Of a stretch of DNA of 5,011 nucleotides, positions 1-5,011 are shown piece by piece. Numbering within the stretch: the stretch's first letter is position 1; every line of letters starts with the position of its first letter. Location: assembly GCA_016780605.1 (NCBI GenBank), contig JADHLS010000515.1, forward strand, positions 1-5,011. The letters run 5' to 3'. A program made the translations under genes and the position numbers. Under the pieces are notes generated by a model. That model made no database searches and was not told where the DNA came from. It saw only the letters and a list, made by a program, of their open reading frames with translations. Source of the DNA: Reyranella sp. (GTDB lineage: Bacteria > Pseudomonadota > Alphaproteobacteria > Reyranellales > Reyranellaceae).

Positions 1-1139
1 AGCACCGGCACCAGGCGGGCGATCTCGCCCATCACGTCCCGGGCCAGCCGCCCAATGACCTCGAAGCGCTGGTCCTTGTCGAGGCCACGCAGGTCGCCGC
101 TCGATCCGGCCGCATGGACGGCCAGCCAGTCGCGGGCCGAAATGAGCCCGCCGAAATTCACGCAGGCATAGCCGAACCGGTACCAGCGGCCGCGCAGCAT
201 CAGGCCGAGCTGGTTGAACCAGAAAGCCAACGCCGTGCGCGCGGCGGCGAACGCGCCAACGTGCGGCAGCTCCTTGTCGAGCGAGCGCAGCAGCGTGCGA
301 TCCTCCAGCACCCGGTCATAGTTCAGCGCCACCGGCACGAAGACGATGTCGTGGCTGCCCTTGGGGTCGAACGACTTCAGCATGTAGTCGAACAGGCCGA
401 GCTTGGGCTCACGCAACCGGCCGTCGCGCGACAGCCCGCCTTCGGGATACATCGCCTGGGCGACGCCGGCTTCGGTTGCCATATGCACATAACGCTCGAG
501 CACCCGGCGATAGATCGGGCTGTTGGAATTTCGCCGCACGAAGTAGGCGCCCATTGAGCGGATCAGCTGCTGCAACGGCCAGATGCGCGCCCATTCGCCG
601 ACGGCGTAGCTGAGTGCCGTGCGCTCGGCCGCCAGGAAGGCCACCAGCACATAATCCATGTTGCTGCGGTGGTTCATGACGAAGACGACCGTGGTTCCGG
701 GCGGCACGCCCGACATGGTGCGCGCGTCGGCGAAGCCCAGCCGCACGCGGTAGAGGAAGCGCGCCACGGCGCGGGCGATCGAATAGCCGATCCTGAAATA
801 GATGTAGGCGTTGAAGGTCGGGACGATCTCGCGGGCGTAGCGCTGGACTTCGGCCATCGCCACCTCGCGCGGCACGCGGTTGTCGCGGGCATAATCGTTG
901 GCGGCGGCCACGACCTGCGGGTCGTAGACCAGGCGATCGATCAGGACCTGGCGCTTGGTGAGCTGGAACGGCTTGATCTCGACGGCCAGCCGCCGGTTGA
1001 CGCGGTCGATCAGGCGATTGAGCCGGCGGCGCAGGAACCAGCGGCCGCTCGGGATCAGCAGCCGGTCGAGCAGCGACCAGGCGGCGAAGGCGGCGATCGC
1101 CACGAACAGCCAGAGCGGAACGGTGACCGGCTCGCCCAT
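1..1139 (-). CDS. PlsB-type glycerol-3-phosphate/lysophosphatidate acyltransferase, partial (C-terminus off left edge)
   Basis: This protein probably transfers an acyl group to glycerol-3-phosphate (or lysophosphatidate) at the inner membrane, an early step of phospholipid synthesis. The reading frame is open from an ATG at 1139 down to base 1, giving 379 complete codons without a stop. Visible motifs, in order: a hydrophobic N-terminal stretch at residues 8-24 (likely membrane anchor); acyltransferase motif I NHRSNMD at 156-162, with the HX4D catalytic pair H157/D162; motif [11 protein letters not shown] at 197-205; motif [14 protein letters not shown] at 231-241; and motif [15 protein letters not shown] at 267-279. 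The GAYFVRR and EGG.SR.GR forms are closer to the GPAT/DHAPAT (PlsB) family than to PlsC. Motif I lies much nearer the N-terminus than in E. coli PlsB, so this is a shorter PlsB-like version. The start is 19 nt after the MAPEG stop and has no strong ribosome binding site, which fits co-transcription. Family is secure; the exact acceptor (GPAT or AGPAT) is not. Confidence 0.9.
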   Translation of the reverse strand, partial: MGEPVTVPLWLFVAIAAFAAWSLLDRLLIPSGRWFLRRRLNRLIDRVNRRLAVEIKPFQLTKRQVLIDRLVYDPQVVAAANDYARDNRVPREVAMAEVQRYAREIVPTFNAYIYFRIGYSIARAVARFLYRVRLGFADARTMSGVPPGTTVVFVMNHRSNMDYVLVAFLAAERTALSYAVGEWARIWPLQQLIRSMGAYFVRRNSNSPIYRRVLERYVHMATEAGVAQAMYPEGGLSRDGRLREPKLGLFDYMLKSFDPKGSHDIVFVPVALNYDRVLEDRTLLRSLDKELPHVGAFAAARTALAFWFNQLGLMLRGRWYRFGYACVNFGGLISARDWLAVHAAGSSGDLRGLDKDQRFEVIGRLARDVMGEIARLVPV

Positions 1140-1158
1140 CGTGCCGTGGCCCGTTCGC

Positions 1159-1545
1159 TCAGTACTGCTTGAGGTTGAAACCGGAGTAGATGATCAGGGC
1201 GGAGGCCACCACAAGCAGCAAGGTCGTCCCGGCAGCGCCCATGGTGCGGCCGAGCGGGATGAAGCCCAGAATGCCGCCGGCGTGCAGCACGCGCGCCAGC
1301 AAGAGGACAAGGGACATGATCGCCGTCGGCCAGTAGCCGTAGAAATCGCTTACGAAATAGATCAGCACCAGGCACAGCGGCACGAACTCCATGAAATTTC
1401 CGTGGGCGCGGATCGCCGCCTGCAGATCCTTGTCACCGCCGTCGCCCAAGTAGATCTTCTTTTGCGTGCGCAGGCGGCCGACACTCACCGTCAGGGACAC
1501 GGCAAGCAGGCCGAGCAACCCTGCACAGACGTAAAACACGGGCAT
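1159..1545 (-). CDS. MAPEG family membrane protein
   Basis: This is a 128-residue integral membrane protein of the MAPEG superfamily (membrane-associated proteins in eicosanoid and glutathione metabolism). Bacterial members are mostly uncharacterised; some have glutathione transferase or peroxidase activity. Four hydrophobic segments are visible at about residues 3-22, 53-68, 73-88 and 102-121, the expected four-helix fold. The family signature R.H.N..E..P is present as R46, H48, N50, E53 and P56 at the start of helix 2, followed by ARVLHAGG at 84-91 (R85, H88) at the end of helix 3. The start at 1545 is chosen because a strong GGGGGAGG ribosome binding site lies 7 nt upstream and translation then begins directly at helix 1. 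The same frame stays open further upstream to about 2190, but that part is antisense to msrA. It is divergent from msrA and lies just upstream of the acyltransferase, probably in one operon. The physiological substrate cannot be read from the sequence. Confidence 0.92.
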   Translation of the reverse strand: MPVFYVCAGLLGLLAVSLTVSVGRLRTQKKIYLGDGGDKDLQAAIRAHGNFMEFVPLCLVLIYFVSDFYGYWPTAIMSLVLLLARVLHAGGILGFIPLGRTMGAAGTTLLLVVASALIIYSGFNLKQY

Positions 1546-1552
1546 CTGACGG

Positions 1553-1560
1553 CCTCCCCC
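1553..1560 (-). promoter_or_regulatory. Ribosome binding site of the MAPEG gene
   Basis: On the minus strand the purine run GGGGGAGG ends 7 nt before the ATG at 1545. This is a near-ideal Shine-Dalgarno match and spacing. It fixes the MAPEG start and rules out the long upstream extension of the same frame. Confidence 0.75.
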
Positions 1561-1573
1561 TCGATTCCGCGGC

Positions 1574-1601
1574 ATTCTATGGCCATATTGGTGCAGGGCA
1601 A
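1574..1601 (-). promoter_or_regulatory. Candidate sigma70-type promoter for MAPEG-acyltransferase
   Basis: Reading the minus strand, TTGCCC (1601-1596; 4 of 6 to the -35 consensus) is followed after 16 nt by TAGAAT (1579-1574; 5 of 6 to the -10 consensus). Transcription would start near 1567, giving a short leader that contains the ribosome binding site. A 10-bp perfect palindrome, TATGGCCATA (1578-1587), overlaps the -10 edge and the spacer and could bind a dimeric regulator. This is a pattern match only. No comparably good promoter is seen on the plus strand for msrA; the best -10-like hexamer is CATATT at 1584-1589, with a poor -35. Confidence 0.35.
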
Positions 1602-1609
1602 AAGCAAGT

Positions 1610-1613
1610 GGAG
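1610..1613 (+). promoter_or_regulatory. Ribosome binding site of msrA
   Basis: GGAG is followed by a 7-nt spacer and the ATG at 1621. This supports 1621 over the in-frame ATG at 1579, which has no purine-rich sequence at the right distance. Confidence 0.65.
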
Positions 1614-1620
1614 CCGCGCC

Positions 1621-2286
1621 ATGTGGCAGATATTGCGCAAGAAGGCCGAGATGCCGACCGCCGACCGGGCCTTGCCGGGGAGACCGGCGCCCGGCTTCGC
1701 CGTTCCGGCCACGCACTTCGTCAACGGCAACCGCATCCAGCCGCCGTTCCCGGCAGGCCTGGAGCAAGCCATGTTCGGCATGGGCTGCTTCTGGGGCGCC
1801 GAGCGCAAGTTCTGGGAAGCGCCGGGCGTCTATGCGACCGCCGTCGGCTATGCCGCAGGCTTCACGCCCAACCCGACCTACGAGGAGGTCTGCTCGGGCC
1901 ACACCGGCCACAACGAGGTGGTGATGGTGTGGTTCGACCCCAAGAAGACCTCGTACGAGGCGGTCTTGCGCGTGTTCTGGGAGAACCACGATCCGACGCA
2001 GGGCATGCGCCAGGGCAACGACGTCGGTACGCAATACCGCTCCGGCATCTACACCTTCTCGGCCGACCAGAAGGCCAAGGCCGAGGCCTCGCGCGCCATG
2101 TTCCAGCGCGAGCTCGGCAAGAAAGGTTTTGGCGCCATCACGACCGAAATCGTCGACGCGCCGCCGTTCTACTACGCCGAGGACTATCACCAGCAGTATC
2201 TCGCCAAGAACCCCAGCGGTTATTGCGGGCTGGGCGGCACCGGCGTGAGCTGCCCGATCGGTGTCGGTGTGCAGGCGGCTGAATAA
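1621..2286 (+). CDS. msrA: Peptide-methionine (S)-S-oxide reductase MsrA
   Basis: MsrA reduces the S epimer of methionine sulfoxide, free or in oxidised proteins, using thioredoxin as electron donor; it is a cytosolic antioxidant repair enzyme. The 221-residue protein carries the signature GCFWGAE at 55-61 with nucleophile C56. Other expected active-site residues are Y77 (GYAAG), E99 (TGHNEVV), D134 and Y139 ([11 protein letters not shown]). The resolving and recycling cysteines are C202 and C211 in the C-terminal [12 protein letters not shown], so it is a three-cysteine, thioredoxin-recycled MsrA. The first ~45 residues (RKK..MP....LPG then NG..I.PPFP) match the N-terminal extension of the longer proteobacterial MsrA type, which includes E. 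coli. No signal peptide is seen. The start at 1621 is chosen from its GGAG site; an in-frame ATG at 1579 would add 14 residues. It appears monocistronic, divergent from MAPEG and convergent with the deaminase-like gene, with a strong hairpin 4 nt after its stop. Confidence 0.97.
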   Translation: MWQILRKKAEMPTADRALPGRPAPGFAVPATHFVNGNRIQPPFPAGLEQAMFGMGCFWGAERKFWEAPGVYATAVGYAAGFTPNPTYEEVCSGHTGHNEVVMVWFDPKKTSYEAVLRVFWENHDPTQGMRQGNDVGTQYRSGIYTFSADQKAKAEASRAMFQRELGKKGFGAITTEIVDAPPFYYAEDYHQQYLAKNPSGYCGLGGTGVSCPIGVGVQAAE

Positions 2287-2290
2287 TCTT

Positions 2291-2356
2291 GCCGGACCGT
2301 GGGCCTTCAGGCCCGCCTCATGATTCGTGAGCGGGCCTGGAGGCCCGCGGTCCGGC
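2291..2356. repeat. Long inverted repeat (26-bp arms) filling the convergent gap; terminator or REP-like element
   Basis: The left arm at 2291-2316 pairs with the right arm at 2331-2356 around a 14-nt loop; three further pairs (2318-2320 with 2328-2330) can shorten the loop to 7 nt. Only two positions differ from a perfect palindrome: T2300 faces G2347 and T2307 faces G2340. In plus-strand RNA both are allowed G-U wobbles, so the msrA transcript can fold the whole stem; in minus-strand RNA both become A-C mismatches. Each arm also contains GGGCCT(T/C)CAGGCCC, a smaller near-palindrome. It starts 4 nt after the msrA stop and ends 6 nt before the stop of the convergent gene. No T-tract follows on either strand, so it is not a textbook Rho-independent terminator. 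It may block RNA decay, assist termination, or be a dispersed palindromic repeat. Confidence 0.85.
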
Positions 2357-2362
2357 GAGAGA

Positions 2363-3430
2363 TCACACCGTCGGCGCCGCGGTCTCGTAGCCGAATTCCT
2401 TGTCCAGCGCCGCGATCTCGCGGCGGAAGGCCAGGCGAAGCGCGCTCTTGTCGCTTTCGTCGAGCCACGAGCCCTCGACCGAATTCAGGCTGAGCCGGCG
2501 CGCCATGTCCGGTCCCCAGCCGATCGACTCGAACAGGGTCGTGAAGCCGTGGCCGAGGTTGGTCTCGAACATCGCCGGATCGTCGGTGTTGATGGTGACG
2601 TTCAACCCGGCCTCGACCATGCGGCGGATGCGCTGCGGCCGGTGCGGGCGGTTGTGCACCAGGCTGGTCCAGGCGCAGGGCGTGAAGTACATGCCGTCGC
2701 GTCGCGCTTCGGCCATCACGAAATCCGATGCCAGCATGTTGTAACCGTGGTCGATGCGGTCGCATTTCAGCACATCGCGGCAGATTAGGTAGTTGGTCGG
2801 CGGCGCCTCGCTAAGCGTCTGGTTGTCCTCGCAGCAATGGGCCGTGCGGTGTAGGCCGGCTCGTGCGGCGAGCGCATAAGCCTCGGCGAAGGTGGCGGGC
2901 GGCCCGGCGCGCTCGGCGCCGTCCAGGCCGATGCCGACGACATGATCGCGGCGATGGGCGATCGCGGTCTCGACGATCTCGACTGCTTGCGCCGGCGTGT
3001 TGGTCGAGCGGTCGATGCAGCAGATCAACAGGCTCGACACCCCGAACGTCTTCCGGGCTTGCTCGATGCCTTCGATCATGCCGTCGACCATCGAGGGATA
3101 GTCGATGCCATTCGGATAGAAATAGTCGGGATTGAAGAAAAACTCGACGTGCCTGAGGTTGCCGTCACGGACGGCGTCCTCGACGTACTCATAGACGGCG
3201 CGCGAGAAATCCTCGGGCGTGCGCAGCACCAGGGCGGTGAGCCGCAGCACGTCCAGGAAGCCGTAGAAATCGGGCCATTGATAGAGCTTGTCGGCTGGCC
3301 GCGGCAGAGCAAGGCCGGCTCGCGCCGCAAGCTCGGCCACGGTTGTCGCCCTGAGCGTCCCCGCCAGATGGCAATGCAACTCGGCCTTGGGAATGCGCCG
3401 CAGATAGTCGTCGGCAACCGCCTTGGCCAT
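2363..3430 (-). CDS. Adenosine deaminase family protein (add-like), substrate uncertain
   Basis: This 355-residue protein belongs to the metal-dependent adenosine/adenine deaminase family (amidohydrolase superfamily, TIM barrel, usually one zinc), and the length is typical. The full catalytic set is recognisable: H19 and H21 in [10 protein letters not shown]198 and E201 in AHCCED (where classical enzymes have HAGE), H228 in RIDHGYN, and D283/D284 in [17 protein letters not shown] at 166-173 sits where the substrate-binding GIDLAGDE segment lies. Several pocket positions differ: A23 replaces the Asp that contacts the ribose 5'-OH in adenosine deaminases, and CAWTSLVHN (252-260) replaces the usual CP.SN segment. 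It is therefore probably an active hydrolase or deaminase, but adenosine is not assured. There is no signal peptide, so it is cytosolic. It begins 4 nt after the stop of the upstream binding-protein gene, with its own AGGAAG site inside that gene's end, implying translational coupling. Confidence 0.9.
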   Translation of the reverse strand: MAKAVADDYLRRIPKAELHCHLAGTLRATTVAELAARAGLALPRPADKLYQWPDFYGFLDVLRLTALVLRTPEDFSRAVYEYVEDAVRDGNLRHVEFFFNPDYFYPNGIDYPSMVDGMIEGIEQARKTFGVSSLLICCIDRSTNTPAQAVEIVETAIAHRRDHVVGIGLDGAERAGPPATFAEAYALAARAGLHRTAHCCEDNQTLSEAPPTNYLICRDVLKCDRIDHGYNMLASDFVMAEARRDGMYFTPCAWTSLVHNRPHRPQRIRRMVEAGLNVTINTDDPAMFETNLGHGFTTLFESIGWGPDMARRLSLNSVEGSWLDESDKSALRLAFRREIAALDKEFGYETAAPTV

Positions 3431-3434
3431 GACG

Positions 3435-5006
3435 TCACTTCCTGTCGATGTTGTAGAGCAGCATCACCGGCGACTTCAGCACGCCCTGCAGGTTGTCGCG
3501 CCAGGCCGACGGCGTCGTGAACTGCGCCAATGGCAGATAAAGCACCTGCTCGTAGGCCCGGGCCTGGATCTCGCCCGCGATCGCCTTGCGCGCCGTCTCG
3601 TCCGCCGCCGTGGCGAACTTCAGCCGCAATTCCTCGGTCCTGGGATCGTTGGGCCAACCCCAGGCCGAAGCCGGATGGCCGGCGGCGACCAGGAACGGAT
3701 TGCTGAGCGGATTGCCCTGGTCGGGTACCGAATTGGTCGTGTGCGCGAGGTTCCAGCCGCCTTCGCTCACCGGCTTGGTGTTGAGCCGTCGCGTGGCGAA
3801 GGTCTGGAAATCCATCGCCTGCATGTCGACCTTGAAGCCGAGATCGACCAGCAGCTGGCGCGTGACGTTTCCGAGGGCCGCGATGCCCGGCGCGTTGGCG
3901 ACATGCAGCATCACCAGGGGCTTGGACATGTCGACGCCCGACTCTTTCAGCATCGCCTTGGCGGCGGCCATGTCTCGGGCGGGAATGTCGTCCTTGCTGT
4001 CGTAGGGCATGCCGCAGCCGAAGACGGCCGCGCAATCCGTGGCAAAGCTGGGATCGCCCGCCACGACGGCGGCATACATCGAGCGGTCGATCGCCCGTGC
4101 GATCGCCTGGCGCACCTTGATGTTGTCGAAGGGCGGCTGCAGGTGGTTCATGCGCATGATCGCCTGGAAGCCGAACTTGCTCACGACCTCGGCCTTGGCG
4201 CCGGACTTGCTGTCTATCAGCGGCAGCAGGTCAGCCGGCACGCGCTCGAGATAGTCGACCTCGCCCTTCACCAACGCGCTCACCTGGGTCTGGGCGTCGG
4301 GCAGGCCCAGCATTTCCACGCGATCAAGCTTGGCGATCTTGGCGCCCGAGGCCCAGTTGGGCGGCTCGCTACGCGGCTTGTAGTCGGCGAACTTCTCCAG
4401 GACGATCTTGACGCCGGGCTCATGCAGGTCGGCGCGAAACTTGTAGGGGCCTGAGCCCACGATCTCCTTCACCTGCTCGCTGCCCGGTGTCTTGGCGATG
4501 CGCTCGGGCATCATGAAGGGCACCGGCGCGCCCACCTTGGCGAGGCTGTCGAGCACCATCCCGTACGGCTCCTTCAGCACCAGCTTGATGGTGCCGGCGT
4601 CGGCGGCCTCGAGCGAGGCCGTGAACCTGGTCAGCATCTGGCCCATGCTGTCGCGCGAGGCCCAGCGGCGGATCGAGGCGACGCAGTCGGCCGCCGTCAC
4701 CGGTTGGCCGTCGTGCCATTTAAGGCCGGGCCGCAGCACGAACGTATAGGTGAGCTTGTCGGGGCTGAGCGTATAGCTCTCGACCATCTGCGGCTTGGGC
4801 TCGAACTTGTCATCGACTGCAAACAGCGTGTCGTAGATCAGGTAGCCGAGATCGCGCGTGGTGAAGGACGTGGTGAAGTGCGGGTCGAGGATGCGCGACA
4901 AGGTCTCCGGCGCCACGCGCAGGATCGATTGCGCCTCGGTCGGTGGCGCCGCCAGCGCCGCTGCGGCCGCGAGCATCACCGACGACCAGAAACGGCGAGA
5001 TGTCAT
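3435..5006 (-). CDS. ABC transporter substrate-binding protein, family 5 (DppA/OppA-like)
   Basis: This is a periplasmic solute-binding protein of the extracellular family 5 group, which delivers peptides, nickel, sugars or other small molecules to an ABC importer. The 523-residue length is usual. A Sec signal peptide is clear: basic TSRR at 2-5, hydrophobic run at 9-20, and a likely cleavage after A25 (TEA|Q). Family landmarks follow: RILDPHFTTSF at 38-48, LTYTFVLRPGLKWHDGQPVT at 85-104 (the classic family 5 signature), GSGPYKF at 184-190, and FDNIKVRQAIARAIDR at 293-308. Two cysteines, C325 and C331, lie in a short loop and could form a disulfide in the periplasm. The ATG at 5006 gives a good n-region, but only 5 nt of upstream sequence are visible, so its ribosome binding site cannot be judged and an upstream start is possible. 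It heads an operon with the deaminase-like gene; transporter permease and ATPase genes are not in view. The ligand is unknown. Confidence 0.93.
   Translation of the reverse strand: MTSRRFWSSVMLAAAAALAAPPTEAQSILRVAPETLSRILDPHFTTSFTTRDLGYLIYDTLFAVDDKFEPKPQMVESYTLSPDKLTYTFVLRPGLKWHDGQPVTAADCVASIRRWASRDSMGQMLTRFTASLEAADAGTIKLVLKEPYGMVLDSLAKVGAPVPFMMPERIAKTPGSEQVKEIVGSGPYKFRADLHEPGVKIVLEKFADYKPRSEPPNWASGAKIAKLDRVEMLGLPDAQTQVSALVKGEVDYLERVPADLLPLIDSKSGAKAEVVSKFGFQAIMRMNHLQPPFDNIKVRQAIARAIDRSMYAAVVAGDPSFATDCAAVFGCGMPYDSKDDIPARDMAAAKAMLKESGVDMSKPLVMLHVANAPGIAALGNVTRQLLVDLGFKVDMQAMDFQTFATRRLNTKPVSEGGWNLAHTTNSVPDQGNPLSNPFLVAAGHPASAWGWPNDPRTEELRLKFATAADETARKAIAGEIQARAYEQVLYLPLAQFTTPSAWRDNLQGVLKSPVMLLYNIDRK
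3438..3443 (-). promoter_or_regulatory. Ribosome binding site of the deaminase-like gene, inside the upstream coding end
   Basis: AGGAAG on the minus strand lies 7 nt before the ATG at 3430 and forms part of the last codons of the binding-protein gene, ahead of its TGA at 3437-3435. The arrangement supports the chosen start and suggests translational coupling of the two genes. Confidence 0.65.
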
Positions 5007-5011
5007 AAAGT

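Noticed and set aside
114..1172. Plus-strand open frames at 114-557 and 669-1172
   Set aside because: Both are antisense shadows of the acyltransferase, whose minus-strand frame contains all four acyltransferase motifs.
955..1620. Upstream extension of the msrA frame on the plus strand
   Set aside because: It runs antisense through the MAPEG gene and into the acyltransferase, has low-complexity composition with no recognisable domain, and the msrA family start fits 1621.
1546..2190. Upstream extension of the MAPEG frame on the minus strand, open to an ATG near 2190
   Set aside because: It is antisense to the well-supported msrA gene, shows no family motif, and the strong ribosome binding site at 1553-1560 points to the internal start at 1545.
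1608..2282. A second plus-strand open frame overlapping msrA
   Set aside because: It is an Arg/Gly-rich frame-shifted shadow typical of high-GC coding DNA, while the MsrA frame carries all catalytic motifs.
2291..2356. Classical Rho-independent terminator
   Set aside because: The hairpin is strong, but no run of T follows on the plus strand (GAGATC) or on the minus strand (AAGATTATTC), so it is reported as an inverted repeat with a possible, not certain, termination role.
3076..4035. Minus-strand open frame overlapping both the binding-protein and deaminase-like genes
   Set aside because: Its composition is that of a frame-shifted translation of those two genes, and the two real frames are both motif-complete.
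3423..4454. Long plus-strand open frame opposite the binding-protein gene
   Set aside because: It is His/Arg/Leu-rich with no domain pattern and lies wholly antisense to a gene with a signal peptide and clear family 5 motifs.

Overview
The window is GC-rich, compact chromosomal DNA whose gene content and protein style suggest an alphaproteobacterium. The long MsrA with its RKK..MP....LPG N-terminal segment and the family 5 solute-binding protein both fit that. The genus cannot be fixed from the sequence alone. No RNA gene, CRISPR array, transposase, origin or phage gene was seen.

Layout. Positions 1-1139 (minus strand) hold a PlsB-type glycerolipid acyltransferase whose C-terminus runs off the left edge. 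Just upstream of it on the same strand (1159-1545) is a small four-helix MAPEG-family membrane protein, and the two probably share a transcript. A 75-bp divergent gap (1546-1620) separates MAPEG from msrA (1621-2286, plus strand), a peptide-methionine (S)-S-oxide reductase. msrA then converges on an adenosine deaminase-like metal hydrolase (2363-3430, minus). The 76-bp gap between their stop codons is almost filled by a 26-bp-arm inverted repeat. Upstream of the deaminase-like gene, with only 4 nt between them, is a periplasmic family 5 ABC substrate-binding protein (3435-5006, minus), whose start lies almost at the right edge.

How the genes work together. There are three transcription units: (i) MAPEG then acyltransferase, membrane-associated and membrane-lipid functions; (ii) monocistronic msrA, repair of oxidised methionine; (iii) binding protein then deaminase-like hydrolase, which looks like an uptake-and-catabolism pair for an unknown small molecule. 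The permease and ATPase genes expected for the transporter are not in the window.

Most of the window is ordinary housekeeping or accessory metabolism. The two items most worth a second look are the deaminase-like protein, which keeps the metal and catalytic residues but has altered substrate-pocket motifs, and the strand-biased long hairpin between msrA and that gene. I found no convincing evidence of a wholly new defence, mobile or regulatory system.
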